From Advenella sp. FME57 (GTDB taxonomy: Bacteria; Pseudomonadota; Gammaproteobacteria; Burkholderiales; Burkholderiaceae_B), in the NCBI RefSeq assembly GCF_014897675.1, contig NZ_JABUXU010000009.1:155205-219204 (forward strand): a DNA stretch of 64,000 nt, written 5' to 3'. The position numbers and the translations under genes were made by a program. The notes below the pieces were generated by a model. That model did no database searches. It saw nothing but the letters and a program-made list of their open reading frames with translations, and was not told the DNA's origin. The first letter of the stretch is position 1, and each line of letters begins with the position of its first letter. Of this stretch, positions 10,346-20,038 are shown in pieces.

Positions 10346-10438
10346 GTTCCTTGGCAACGGTTGTCGATGGTGCCGTCAATGGTGGCGCCAAGCAATTGGC
10401 GCAGGCTTGCAGGGCGAGCGGCGGCCCACATGGGCTTG

Positions 10439-12385
10439 TTATTCGATTTCAGCCTGATTTGTTAGTGCTTCAATTGATTCATGCAATTGCAGCCATTCTT
10501 CTTCCAGCGTTTCTGCAGTGGCGGTCAGCTCGCCATGCTCGGCCAGCACGGCAACGCGTTCATCTCTGCGTGCATCAGAATAAAAATTTTCGTCGGCAAT
10601 CAGCACATTGATCTGGGCAATTCGGGTTTGGGCAGTTTCCATGGCTTTTTCGACCTGCGCAAGGCGTTTGTCCAGCGGTTTGCGCAGCTGTGCAATGCGC
10701 TGGCGTTCTTCAGCCTGCTGGCGCCGCATTGCCTTTCGATCCGGGGCGGCGCTCAATCCATCGGCCGCAAGCGAGGCATCGCGCTCTTCCTGACGCATGG
10801 ACAGGGCACGCTGCGCAAGCCAGTCGCGGTAGTCGTCCAGATCGCCGTCAAATTCAATCACCTGACCGTCTGCAACAATCCAGAAACTGTCGACGGTGGT
10901 GCGCAGCAGATGTCGATCATGCGAGACCATCAGCATGCTGCCGTCGAACTCGGCCAGGGCGGTGGCCAGCGCTTCGCGGGTATCAACATCCAGGTGATTG
11001 CTGGGTTCATCGAGCAACAGTAAATTGGGCTTTTGCCAGACAATCAGTGAGAGGGCTAGCCTGGCCTTTTCTCCACCGGAAAAGGGCGCCACTTTGTCAT
11101 TGACTTTATCGCCGCCAAAGCCGAAGCCGCCCAGATAATTGCGCAGTTCCTGTTCGCGTGCCTCGGGCGCAATCCGCTGTAAATGCTGCAGCGGGCTGGC
11201 ATCAACGTCAAGCATATCGAGCTGGTGCTGGGCAAAATAGCCAATTTCCAGACCCTTTGAAGGCTTGTAATGGCCGGCAAGAGGCGCGAGTTCGCGTGCA
11301 ATGGTTTTAATCAGGGTACTCTTGCCGGCGCCGTTGACCCCCAGCACGCCAATTCTCGCGCCAGAGCGAATCATCAGCTCTATATTCCTGAGAATGACGG
11401 TCTGATTTCCCTGTTCGTCAATATACCCGGTGGACACCTTGTCCAGGCGAAGCAGCGGATCCGGCATGGAAGGCGGCGAGGGGATATGAATATAGATGCC
11501 AGACTCGGCCTGCAGCGGCGCCAGTTTTTCCATGCGGGCCAACGCCTTGACACGGCTTTGCGCCTGCTTGGCCTTGGTGGCTTTCGCCTTGAAACGGTCA
11601 ATGAACGACTGCAGCCTGGCTGACTCTCGTCCCTGGCGATCAATCGCGACCTGAAGTTGCCGCACACGCTCGGCGCGCTGGGTCAGAAAATCGTCGTATC
11701 CGCCCTTATAGCGCACGAGTTTTTGCTGATCCACGTGCAAAATGGTTCGGGCCACCGCGTTCAGAAATTCGGTATCGTGGGAAATCAGAATGATCGTTCC
11801 CTCGTAGGCGGCCAGCCATTTTTCCAGCCACAACATGGCATCCAGGTCCAGGTGGTTGGTGGGTTCGTCCAGCAGAAGCAGTTCCGAAGGGGCCATGAGT
11901 GCGCGGGCCAGCGCCAGGCGCATTTGCCAGCCTCCGGAGAAGCTGTTGACCGCCTGGGTCCATTGTTCGGGCGTAAAGCCCAGGCCGGCGAGCAGTTGCT
12001 CGGCCCGTGACGGTGCGCTCCAGGCGTCTGCCTCTACCAGCGCCGCTTCCAGCTCGGCAATGCGGGTGCCGTCCGTATCGGGAGTGGCTGCGCGCGCCTG
12101 CTGCAGTTCGCGCAGATGCCTGTCCCCGTCAATGACAAATTCCCGGGCCGGTTGGGTGGTGGCGTGGATTTCCTGTTCGACGGTGGCAATCCGCCAAGAA
12201 TCGGGAATGAACAGATCGCCGGCATCGGCGTCCATCCGGCCCTGCAACAGGGCAAACAACGTGGTTTTGCCTGAGCCGTTTTTGCCAACGACGCCAACCC
12301 GCTCCTTGGGATGCACCACGAAATCAGCGTTTTCCAGCAGCACCTTGGTGCCGCGACGTAAAGTAAGGCCTGAAGAACGAATCAA
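10439..12385 (-). CDS. yheS: ABC-F family ATPase, YheS type
   Basis: Cytoplasmic ABC-F protein with two ATP-binding domains on one chain and no membrane segments; members act on the ribosome during translation. Domain 1 carries GKNGSGKTT, SFSGGWQMRLALARAL and LLLDEPTNHLD; domain 2 carries GVNGAGKSTLI, PFSGGEKARLALSLI and LLLDEPSNHLD. The charged linker near residues 230-290 (rich in Arg, Gln and Lys) is the P-site-tRNA interacting region, and residues beyond 540 form a coiled coil. At 648 residues it resembles E. coli YheS more than Uup or EttA. Converges with trpF. Confidence 0.9.
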   Translation of the reverse strand: MIRSSGLTLRRGTKVLLENADFVVHPKERVGVVGKNGSGKTTLFALLQGRMDADAGDLFIPDSWRIATVEQEIHATTQPAREFVIDGDRHLRELQQARAATPDTDGTRIAELEAALVEADAWSAPSRAEQLLAGLGFTPEQWTQAVNSFSGGWQMRLALARALMAPSELLLLDEPTNHLDLDAMLWLEKWLAAYEGTIILISHDTEFLNAVARTILHVDQQKLVRYKGGYDDFLTQRAERVRQLQVAIDRQGRESARLQSFIDRFKAKATKAKQAQSRVKALARMEKLAPLQAESGIYIHIPSPPSMPDPLLRLDKVSTGYIDEQGNQTVILRNIELMIRSGARIGVLGVNGAGKSTLIKTIARELAPLAGHYKPSKGLEIGYFAQHQLDMLDVDASPLQHLQRIAPEAREQELRNYLGGFGFGGDKVNDKVAPFSGGEKARLALSLIVWQKPNLLLLDEPSNHLDVDTREALATALAEFDGSMLMVSHDRHLLRTTVDSFWIVADGQVIEFDGDLDDYRDWLAQRALSMRQEERDASLAADGLSAAPDRKAMRRQQAEERQRIAQLRKPLDKRLAQVEKAMETAQTRIAQINVLIADENFYSDARRDERVAVLAEHGELTATAETLEEEWLQLHESIEALTNQAEIE

Positions 12386-12667
12386 AGCGAATAATCCGAG
12401 GAAAAAGAATAATTAGAACATGACGGGCGGCGCCAATCAAAATATGGCAGGTGGCACCAATCACCAATCTGCAACCACAGACCAGCGCCCGGGTGTGTGG
12501 GCTCAACCCAGATGGTCATTGATCATGGCTGCCGGCGCATCGCATTTGCCAGCCTGGCGCCCGGCAGTGGCGTTCAATGTCTCGATGCCGCCTGCGACCG
12601 TGCAAACCAGGGCTTGCACTTGCTCGGTAGGGCGCGCGGCAAGCCCTTGAATGTTTGCAGGATAGCG

Positions 12668-13567
12668 TCAGCGTGGCTGCAACTGTTTCCGCGTCAATAG
12701 CAGGACGGAGTCGTCACCCTCGGCGGTTTCAAGAAATACAGGATTGAGGGCCGGGAAAGCGTTCATGAAATTTTCATATTCATTGCCGATTTCAAGAATG
12801 ATAAAGCCGTCGTCGCCAAGGTGAGTGGCGGCCTGATCCAGAATCGTGCGAATAATGTCCATGCCATCGTCCCCGCCAGCCAGCGCCAGCGCCGGTTCGT
12901 GCTGGTACTCACTGGGCAGTTGCGCCATGGTGGTGCTGTTCACGTAAGGTGGATTGCATACGATGACATCGTACCGCTGCTTTTCCAGCGGTGCGTACAG
13001 ATCGCCCTGCAGCACGTTTACGCGTTCGCCCAGTTGATACATGTCCACATTTCTTTGCGCCAGGCGAATGGCATGATCAGACAGATCGACGGCATCAACC
13101 TGCGCATTCGGAAAAGCCAGCGCGGCAAGAATGGCCAGGCAGCCCGAGCCGGTACATAGATCTAGTACGTTCTGCACGTTCTCAGGATCGTCTACCCATG
13201 GCTCAAGATGCTCAGCCAGTAGTTCTGAAATGGGCGAGCGCGGCACAATTACCCGCTTGTCTGTCAGGAAACGATGGCCCTGCAGCCAGGCTTCGCCAGT
13301 CAGGTATGCCAGGGGGACGCGTTTTTTCACACGCAGCTCGATCAGGCTGACGCATTTCTTTTTCTCGTCTTCCAGCAATCGGGCATCCAGAAATGGATCC
13401 AGCGTATCCAGCGGCAAGTGCAATGTCGAGAGGACCAGATAGACGGCTTCATCCCAGGCATTATCACTGCCGTGGCCAAAAGCCAGCTGTGCGTCATTGA
13501 AGCGGGAGACCGCGTAGCGAATAACATCGCGCACCGTTTTGAGCTCATTGTGGATTTTTGAAGCCAT
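12668..13567 (-). CDS. prmB: ribosomal protein uL3 N5-glutamine methyltransferase
   Basis: SAM-dependent methylation of a glutamine in ribosomal protein L3. The VLDLCTGSGCLAILAAL SAM-binding loop (near residues 136-152) and the catalytic NPPYV motif (near 205-209) are present. Its 299 residues and N-terminal helical domain match PrmB rather than the release-factor enzyme PrmC. It follows dapE on the minus strand with a 47-bp gap, an order I recall from related Alcaligenaceae. The 282 bp between its end and yheS hold no convincing gene. Confidence 0.92.
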   Translation of the reverse strand: MASKIHNELKTVRDVIRYAVSRFNDAQLAFGHGSDNAWDEAVYLVLSTLHLPLDTLDPFLDARLLEDEKKKCVSLIELRVKKRVPLAYLTGEAWLQGHRFLTDKRVIVPRSPISELLAEHLEPWVDDPENVQNVLDLCTGSGCLAILAALAFPNAQVDAVDLSDHAIRLAQRNVDMYQLGERVNVLQGDLYAPLEKQRYDVIVCNPPYVNSTTMAQLPSEYQHEPALALAGGDDGMDIIRTILDQAATHLGDDGFIILEIGNEYENFMNAFPALNPVFLETAEGDDSVLLLTRKQLQPR

Positions 13568-13614
13568 AAGATATCCGATATTGAATGTTTGATATGCAAC
13601 TGCGTAGTTGCAGT

Positions 13615-14757
13615 CTATAGCAAAAGGTTTTCAAGCGTTTTACGATAAATGGCGGCCAGTGGCTCCAGGCTATCGACCTCGATATGCTCGTTGATCTGAT
13701 GGATAGTGGCATTGATCGGCCCGAACTCGATCACTTGCGGACAGATTTTCGCAATGAATCGTCCGTCTGAGGTCCCGCCAGTGGTCGACAGGGTTGTTTG
13801 CACACCCGTCACGTCCTGGATCGCGGCAGACAAGGCTTCGGACAGTTCGCCCCGTGGCGTCAGAAACGGTTCGCCGCCGAGCGTCCATTCAATGCTGCTT
13901 TCCAGCTGATGTGCATTCAAAATGGCCTGCACACGCGACTTGAGCGACTCAACGGTACTGGCAGTGGAAAATCGGATATTGAACAGAAATTCGGCGCTGC
14001 CAGGGACAACGTTGGTCGCGCCCGTACCTGCATGGAAATTGGAAATCTGGAAGGTGGTGGGCGGAAAGTACTCATTTCCCTGATCCCATTCGGTGCTTGC
14101 CAGTTCATGCAATGCCGGTGCACACAAATGAATCGGATTGCGGGCAAGATGGGGATAGGCCACATGGCCCTGCAAACCTTTAATCACGACCTTGCCAGAC
14201 AGCGATCCCCGCCGCCCATTCTTGATGACATCACCCAGCGTGGCGGTGGATGTGGGTTCGCCTACGATGCAGTAATTCGGTTGCACGCCCTGTTGCTTCA
14301 GGTATTCACAGACTTTGACGGTACCATTGACGGACGGACCTTCTTCATCGGAAGTGATCAGCATGGCGATGGAGCCGCGATGGTCGGGATGCGCCTGTAC
14401 GAACGCTTTGGCGGCAACGGTAAACGCCGCGATGGAGCTTTTCATATCGGCTGCACCACGGCCGTACAGCTTGCCGTCGCGAATCGTGGGCACAAAGGGA
14501 TCGCTGTCCCACTGTTCCAGCGGACCGGTGGGGACCACATCCGTATGCCCGGCAAAAATAAGCAGCGGCGACGCAGTGTTGCGTCGCAGCCAGAGGTTTT
14601 GCACTTCTTCGAAAGGCAGATGCTCTGCGACAAAGCCCGAGTCGGCCAATTCAGCGGCCAGCGTCTGCTGGCAATCCCGGTCGTCTGGCGTGACCGACTG
14701 GCGGGCGATCAGCGTCTGTGTCAGGGCCAGTACCGGTGAAGAAATTGCATCACTCAT
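13615..14757 (-). CDS. dapE: succinyl-diaminopimelate desuccinylase
   Basis: Zinc metallopeptidase-fold enzyme that removes succinate from N-succinyl-LL-diaminopimelate in lysine and peptidoglycan synthesis. Metal-binding residues sit in [12 protein letters not shown] (His and Asp), [12 protein letters not shown], the [12 protein letters not shown] glutamate pair and the GEPTST loop; the C-terminal [15 protein letters not shown] gives the last histidines. The 380 residues are typical. It starts 2 bp after dapD ends, so the two are cotranslated. Confidence 0.96.
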   Translation of the reverse strand: MSDAISSPVLALTQTLIARQSVTPDDRDCQQTLAAELADSGFVAEHLPFEEVQNLWLRRNTASPLLIFAGHTDVVPTGPLEQWDSDPFVPTIRDGKLYGRGAADMKSSIAAFTVAAKAFVQAHPDHRGSIAMLITSDEEGPSVNGTVKVCEYLKQQGVQPNYCIVGEPTSTATLGDVIKNGRRGSLSGKVVIKGLQGHVAYPHLARNPIHLCAPALHELASTEWDQGNEYFPPTTFQISNFHAGTGATNVVPGSAEFLFNIRFSTASTVESLKSRVQAILNAHQLESSIEWTLGGEPFLTPRGELSEALSAAIQDVTGVQTTLSTTGGTSDGRFIAKICPQVIEFGPINATIHQINEHIEVDSLEPLAAIYRKTLENLLL

Positions 14758-14759
14758 GA

Positions 14760-15581
14760 TCAGGCACGCAGCAGGTCGTTAATGCTGGTCTTGGCGCGGG
14801 TTTTCGCGTCCACGCGTTTGACAATCACGGCGCACGCCAGGCTGTGTGAGCCATCAGCAGCAGGCAGGGACCCAGGAACTACGACAGAGCCGGAAGGCAC
14901 GCGACCATAAGTCACTTCGCCGGTTTCGCGGTTATAGATTTTGGTGCTTTGGGAAATGAAGACGCCCATGGCGAGCACTGAGTTTTCTTCGATGATCACG
15001 CCTTCGACCACTTCAGAACGCGCGCCAATAAAGCAGTTGTCTTCAATAATGGTCGGATTCGCCTGTAGTGGTTCCAGCACACCGCCAATACCCACGCCAC
15101 CGGATAGATGGACGTTTTTGCCGATCTGTGCGCAGGACCCTACGGTTGCCCAGGTATCGACCATGGTGTTTTCGTCTACATAGGCACCGATATTGACGTA
15201 TGAAGGCATCAAGACCACGTTTTTACCGATAAAAGCGCCACGACGCGCGACGGCGTTGGGCACGACGCGATAGCCGCCTGTTTTGAAATCTGCTTCTGTA
15301 AAGTCCTGGAACTTGAGTGGCACTTTATCGAAAAACTGCATCGGCGCATTGTTCATGACCACGTTGTCATTCAGGCGGAAAGACAACAGCACCGCTTTTT
15401 TTAACCACTGGTTCACTACCCAGTCTCCGTCCTTTTTCTCGGCAACGCGCAGCGTCCCATTGTCCAGTCCGGCCAGGGCAGTGCCCACGGCATCACGCAC
15501 TTCGGCTGAAACAGTAGAGGAAGACAAATTGGCGCGGTCATCCCACGCTTTTTCCAGAACGGTTTGAAGATCAGTAGTCAT
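14760..15581 (-). CDS. dapD: tetrahydrodipicolinate N-succinyltransferase
   Basis: Transfers succinate from succinyl-CoA to tetrahydrodipicolinate, a trimeric left-handed beta-helix enzyme. The central part shows hexapeptide repeats (for example [18 protein letters not shown] and [15 protein letters not shown]). ATG 15581 gives 273 residues, the family norm; the frame is open 40 codons further upstream but that part is not conserved in type. A 209-bp gap separates it from dapC and includes a GGGTC...GACCC inverted repeat near 15761-15783, so dapD may have its own promoter. Confidence 0.96.
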   Translation of the reverse strand: MTTDLQTVLEKAWDDRANLSSSTVSAEVRDAVGTALAGLDNGTLRVAEKKDGDWVVNQWLKKAVLLSFRLNDNVVMNNAPMQFFDKVPLKFQDFTEADFKTGGYRVVPNAVARRGAFIGKNVVLMPSYVNIGAYVDENTMVDTWATVGSCAQIGKNVHLSGGVGIGGVLEPLQANPTIIEDNCFIGARSEVVEGVIIEENSVLAMGVFISQSTKIYNRETGEVTYGRVPSGSVVVPGSLPAADGSHSLACAVIVKRVDAKTRAKTSINDLLRA

Positions 15582-15790
15582 AAGATTTGGATAGTTTGAA
15601 AAATAATAAACACAATAGTGAAAGATAGCCCATATTCCGGATGGGGTCTGCCCATGGCCGGTTGATACGCATTTCCTTCTCGGGATACCGAAGCTTAACA
15701 AAATCCCCGGCGTTACAGTGAAACTGGGCGTTTGCGCGGCCCTTTATCTGAACTGCTGAGGGGTCCGGATCGCGAGCGACCCGGTTATAG

Positions 15791-16993
15791 TCAGCTGGTG
15801 TAGCGATCCCGGATAAACCGGGCGATGCGCTGGGCGCCTTCCACACATTGATCCAGCGGCGCAACCAGCGCCAGCCTGATGCGGTTGGCGCCAGGATTGA
15901 TCCCATGCGCCTCACGCGCCAGATAACTGCCAGGCAGCACCGTCACATGCTGTGCGCCAAACAAATCACGAACGAAATCAGGGTCGGCGACCGGCGTTCC
16001 CGCCCAGAGATAGAACGAGGCATCGGGCATTTTTACATCCAGCACCTCGGCCAGAATCGGGTATACCGCATCAAACTTGGCTTTATACAGAGCGCGGTTT
16101 TGCTCAACATGCGTTTCATCATTCCATGCAGCTGTGCTGGCGGCACTAAAGACCGGACTCATGGCGCTGCCATGATAAGTTCGATAAAGGAGAAACGATT
16201 CAAGCAGGCTTGCATCGCCAGCGACAAAACCCGAGCGCATGCCAGGTACATTCGAGCGTTTGGAAAGGCTGGAGAAACAGACGCAGTTTTTGAAATCGGT
16301 ACGGCCCAGCCTGTGTGCAGCCTGCAAGACGCCTACTGGCGGATGCGCATCGTTGAAATAGATTTCGGAATAACATTCATCGGAGGCAATCACAAAGCCG
16401 TAGCGGTCCGACAGTTCGAACAATAATGCCCACTCGGCTTCCGGCATGACATTGCCTGCCGGATTGCCAGGAGAACACACAAATAGCAATTGTGTTTTTT
16501 CCCAGACGTGCGCGGGTACGGCCGACCAGTCGGGGCTGAAGTTGCGTTCAGGTACGGCGTTGACGTAATAGGGCTGCGCGCCTGCGAGCAGGGCGGCGCC
16601 TTCATAAATCTGGTAAAACGGATTCGGGCAGATGACCAGACTGTCGCTGGCGCCGTCGAGCACGGTTTGGGCAAAGGCAAACAGCGCTTCTCGCGACCCC
16701 AGGCATGGCAGAACCTGGCTTTGTGGATCTGGTGCGGGCATGTCGTAACGGCGACCGATCCAGGCGGCAATCGTTTCACGTAGCAGGGCATCACCCTTGG
16801 TCGGCGGATAGGCGGACAGGCCGGACAAGTGATCGGTGATCGCCTCGTTAACCAGTGCCGGCGTGGCATGCTTGGGCTCACCAATCGACAGGTTCACATG
16901 GGCCAGCTCCGCAGCAGGGGTAGGGGCAGTGGCAAGCAGCGCCCGCAATTTTTCAAAGGGATAGGGTTGCAGCAGACGTAATTTGGGATTCAT
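15791..16993 (-). CDS. dapC: succinyldiaminopimelate transaminase
   Basis: PLP enzyme of aminotransferase class I that makes N-succinyl-LL-diaminopimelate. The PLP lysine is in CFSSLSKRSNVPGMRSGF and the VCSPGNPAGNVMP loop binds the cofactor. ATG 16993 (MNPKLRLLQPYPFEKLR) gives 400 residues, as for the Bordetella DapC group; the upstream extension of 11 codons is unlikely. It heads the minus-strand dap cluster. Confidence 0.93.
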   Translation of the reverse strand: MNPKLRLLQPYPFEKLRALLATAPTPAAELAHVNLSIGEPKHATPALVNEAITDHLSGLSAYPPTKGDALLRETIAAWIGRRYDMPAPDPQSQVLPCLGSREALFAFAQTVLDGASDSLVICPNPFYQIYEGAALLAGAQPYYVNAVPERNFSPDWSAVPAHVWEKTQLLFVCSPGNPAGNVMPEAEWALLFELSDRYGFVIASDECYSEIYFNDAHPPVGVLQAAHRLGRTDFKNCVCFSSLSKRSNVPGMRSGFVAGDASLLESFLLYRTYHGSAMSPVFSAASTAAWNDETHVEQNRALYKAKFDAVYPILAEVLDVKMPDASFYLWAGTPVADPDFVRDLFGAQHVTVLPGSYLAREAHGINPGANRIRLALVAPLDQCVEGAQRIARFIRDRYTS

Positions 16994-17398
16994 GACAGAC
17001 CTTGCGTAGATGCGCAAGTTTAACATTTATAGAGGGTGATCAGCGTCGCTGCGCCACCCATCTTCTCTATGAAACGGCGGTTTATTTCAGCCTGCAGTTA
17101 TTGGACAGATTTGTGGCCGTCCTTCACAAGATGAGTGTTTGTTCATCGATAACACACGAGGGCGGACCTTTGCGCAAACGGGTACGGATTGGCACGTTTT
17201 TGCGAGTGATCTATCTGCGTGCCTTATCATATTGCCGACTTATGCAACGGCCAGAAAGCTGGGCCGCTCCTGATGATGATTGATGATTTTGTGGGTTTTC
17301 TATCGTTATTTACGGTTATTTCGATGGTAAAAATCATCGAATTGACATAATTTCTTTACGCAGGGCACCAAACCCTACTATAATCCCCGTTCTTTGAT
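16994..17398. other. intergenic region, dapC and tRNA-Leu promoters
   Basis: About 400 bp between the divergent dapC and tRNA-Leu. I see no gene. The right end holds the probable tRNA promoter. The rest shows only short open frames without ribosome-binding sites. Confidence 0.5.
17355..17384 (+). promoter_or_regulatory. sigma-70-like promoter of tRNA-Leu
   Basis: A perfect TATAAT at 17379-17384 lies 15 bp upstream of the tRNA. TTTACG at 17355-17360 with an 18-bp spacer is the best -35; a full TTGACA at 17342-17347 is present but too far (31 bp) to be the partner. Confidence 0.6.
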
Positions 17399-17483
17399 GC
17401 GAGCGTGGCGGAATTGGTAGACGCACTGGATTTAGGTTCCAGCGCCGAAAGGTGTAAGAGTTCGAGTCTCTTCGCTCGCACCA
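17399..17483 (+). tRNA. tRNA-Leu (anticodon UAG)
   Basis: An 85-nt cloverleaf: acceptor arms GCGAGCG (17399-17405) and CGCTCGC (17473-17479) followed by an encoded ACCA, a D-arm with GGTAGACGC, an anticodon arm CTGGA-TTTAGGT-TCCAG that places TAG at the anticodon, a class II variable arm and a TTCGAGTCT T-arm. The long variable arm is as expected for leucine. Confidence 0.97.
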
Positions 17484-17802
17484 CAGTATTTAAACCTGTT
17501 GGTTGTATAGAATCAATAATCATCAAAATCAACAAGTTATCGTGTGTGCCCGAAATGGTTGGATCGTATAGAATCAAATTTTCGCAACAAAACTACGCAT
17601 AAATTCCCCAGACATCACTCATAAAACGGCAAGCATTCTGACGACCAAAACGGATCGTTGCGTACGTATTCATGTCAAATGCGTTCGCCCATCGAAAAGC
17701 TTCTCTCCAGGCCCCGGCGGCACCCCTGCATGTATATTCACCTAGTTGAAATATGCCATTTGTTATACTTGAAGATAGATTATTGAGGATATGGCATAAA
17801 AG
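17484..17802. other. AT-rich intergenic region downstream of tRNA-Leu
   Basis: About 320 bp with no gene. A 12-bp direct repeat GTATAGAATCAA occurs at about 17506 and 17568. I looked for a second copy of the tRNA 3' end that would mark an integrated element and did not notice one, nor is an integrase gene nearby. Confidence 0.4.
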
Positions 17803-18384
17803 ATGAACTGTGATAATTTTGTACGGCTGAGTTTAATTGGTCTGTTAAGTCTGCCCGTTGTTTCAAATGCAGAAGTCAAAAGTATCGAGAACAACAAAAG
17901 CATTAGCCAGGGCGTCAAGGAAAATCCCATCATGGGATACGTCGTACCGAAGACTGGTGACTTGAGAATACACAAAGTCCACAGTGAACCCAAAAAAGGG
18001 TCATTAAGCGTTATTTATAATAACGAACAAAAAGTACGTCTCACAAACGTCAACGCACAAAGAATTCCTCCTGGTCTCGACAAAATCAAGGCTGCCAAGG
18101 CGCTAGGCGAAGGAATTGAAAAGGCGGTGGTTAAAGATAACAGCACAACCCCTGAAAAACAGGAATTCACTACGCCCAAAGGCGTGCACGTAAATTGTGT
18201 TGGCGTTCTTATGAAAGATAAGCCAGCTTCCAACCGGCTTTGCTATGCTGTGTTCAACAATTATTATGTCCAGACGAACATGGTCTGGAAAATGGATAAG
18301 AAGAATGATGAAAATGCTTTTTCTCGTTCAGACGATTTTGTCACAGCAGTGATGGACCGGTTCAGCGATTATCCCAAGTTATAG
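17803..18384 (+). CDS. exported protein of unknown function
   Basis: A 193-residue protein with a signal peptide (MNCDNFVRLSLIGLLSLPVVSNAE, cleavage likely after SNA). The mature part is Lys-rich and polar, with two cysteines (VNCVG and NRLCYAVF) that could form a disulfide. No domain recognised. The gene and its flanks are clearly richer in A and T than the surroundings and stand alone beside a tRNA gene, which suggests horizontal acquisition. Start ATG 17803 has only a weak Shine-Dalgarno. Confidence 0.7.
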   Translation: MNCDNFVRLSLIGLLSLPVVSNAEVKSIENNKSISQGVKENPIMGYVVPKTGDLRIHKVHSEPKKGSLSVIYNNEQKVRLTNVNAQRIPPGLDKIKAAKALGEGIEKAVVKDNSTTPEKQEFTTPKGVHVNCVGVLMKDKPASNRLCYAVFNNYYVQTNMVWKMDKKNDENAFSRSDDFVTAVMDRFSDYPKL

Positions 18385-19045
18385 AGAAGGCCTAATCAAA
18401 GCCGGCGCTATCTCCCCATAACCGCAAACGGGCGATGGGCATTCACCTAACCTGATTGATCGCACCATTCCAAGTGCATTGAGCCAGGATCCTCAAACGG
18501 TTTTTCTAAACGTTCCTGAACCCATACATGTGGCGCGCGTGCATCTGCATTTCAGAAGTTTCACGAATAGTGCATAGCCAGAAAACGAACCAAATCCCGG
18601 GTAAACCCGAGATTGTTAACAAACGTTAAGTTTCGTAATATTCAGCAATGCATGCGTTTCATCCTAAGTGTCGTATGCATTTTCGCCTATCGGCACGTGT
18701 GCCTGGGCGTTTTTTTACGTCCGGCGATGACACTCCGCGGTTGTGGCTATGTCGGATCAACCACATTTGTCATTACATCTTTGCCATTACCTTAGCCGAA
18801 TGCCCGTCTCATTGGTGCTGACCATCATCTGCAATATTCAATATGTCTCATTTAGCATATAGGTCGCTTGCACTGTCGTACATGAGCGTCAATATTGAGG
18901 GCTTACGGCCTGCAGTGGCATATTCTTTATATTTCAAGCTCCTCTTCAACATCACAATCGTTATACTTAAGAGCAATAACATGTGAATCAGAAGTTCGTT
19001 CAAATTATATAAGGCCTTTTATACACTGGGTCATTTGGGAGACAT
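18385..19045. other. gene-free region
   Basis: A 660-bp stretch without a supportable gene. It contains a CGGGT-aa-ACCCG palindrome near 18598-18609 and the ribosome-binding GGGAGA of the next gene. A 60-codon frame at 18613-18795 lacks a start signal and family features. Confidence 0.4.
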
Positions 19046-20005
19046 ATGTTGAAGCGTTCGTCATTCATGGCAATGACGTTGTGCCTGGCGAGCACGCCAG
19101 CGCTGGCCGCTTATCCGGAACGGCCTATTACCTGGGTCATTCCCAGCCCGCCAGGCGACGGCTCAGATTCCATTGGCCGTTTGCTGGCCGACAAGGTAGG
19201 CAGGGCGCTCGGGCAGACAATCGTGATACAGAACAAACCCGGGGCAGGGAGTGTGATTGGGTCGGAGGCGGTTGCCGGCGCCAAACCCGACGGGTATACC
19301 ATGATTGTCGGCAATGCCGGTTCGCATGGAATCAATGCTGCCATCTATAGCAAGTTGCGCTACGACGTCGTTAAAAGCTTCCGGCCCGTGGGACTGTTCT
19401 GCACGGCAGCCAATGTGCTGGCGGTTCGGCAGGATTTGCCGGTCAGCAATCTAAAAGAATTCGTCGCCTACATAAAAAACAGCAAAACATCGCTCAATTA
19501 TTCCTCCGGCGGTATCGGCAGTTCGGCTCATCTTTCTGCTGAATTGTTCAAGAGTCTTGCTGACGTGCCGCTGGTTCACATTCCGTACCGAGGCGCAACA
19601 CCGGCGGTGCAGGCCGTGCTTTCCAATGAAGTGGTTACCATGATCGGCAATTTACCTCCGTGGCTAAGTCAGATCAAGTCGGATAATGCCAAGGCCCTCG
19701 CCGTGACCACAAAGGAGCGTGTACCAGAGTTGCCCGACGTGCCGACACTCGCAGAAACCTATCCGGGATTTGAAACGGTCGCGTGGTTTGGCTTATTGGC
19801 GCCTGCCGGAACCCCGGGTGAACTAATAGAACGCGTCAATGAGCAAATCAACGTGGCGCTGGCGTCTCCGGATATTCAGGAGCGGCTCAAGGCAGTCAGT
19901 TGCGCGCCGGCCGGCGGCACGCCCGAGGAATTTGCCGGGCGCATTCGCAACGATGTCAGTCGCTGGAAAAAACTGGCTCAGGAAAAGAATATCAAGGCAG
20001 ATTGA
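19046..20005 (+). CDS. Bug/TctC-family periplasmic binding protein
   Basis: Tripartite tricarboxylate transporter-type solute receptor, 319 residues, with a signal peptide (MLKRSSFMAMTLCLASTPALAAYP). The YPERPITWVIPSPPGDGSDSIGRLLADKVG N-terminus and NKPGAGSVIGSEAVAGAKPDGYT block are the Bug signatures. There are no TctA/TctB membrane genes nearby, so it is an orphan receptor, as most Bug proteins are. The convergent enolase-superfamily gene suggests a sugar acid or carboxylate ligand, but that is a guess. GGGAGA precedes the ATG. Confidence 0.9.
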   Translation: MLKRSSFMAMTLCLASTPALAAYPERPITWVIPSPPGDGSDSIGRLLADKVGRALGQTIVIQNKPGAGSVIGSEAVAGAKPDGYTMIVGNAGSHGINAAIYSKLRYDVVKSFRPVGLFCTAANVLAVRQDLPVSNLKEFVAYIKNSKTSLNYSSGGIGSSAHLSAELFKSLADVPLVHIPYRGATPAVQAVLSNEVVTMIGNLPPWLSQIKSDNAKALAVTTKERVPELPDVPTLAETYPGFETVAWFGLLAPAGTPGELIERVNEQINVALASPDIQERLKAVSCAPAGGTPEEFAGRIRNDVSRWKKLAQEKNIKAD

Positions 20006-20038
20006 GACAATGCAGGCGGTGCGGCTGCCATCATGCGT

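Noticed and set aside
13798..14739. Long plus-strand ORF of 313 residues
   Set aside because: It is antisense to dapE, which is certain from motifs.
17399..18384. tRNA-Leu as attachment site of an integrated element
   Set aside because: I saw no duplicated tRNA 3' end and no integrase near it, though the adjacent gene is AT-rich.
18613..18795. 60-residue plus-strand ORF
   Set aside because: Some hydrophobic content but no start signal and ends arbitrarily; probably chance.
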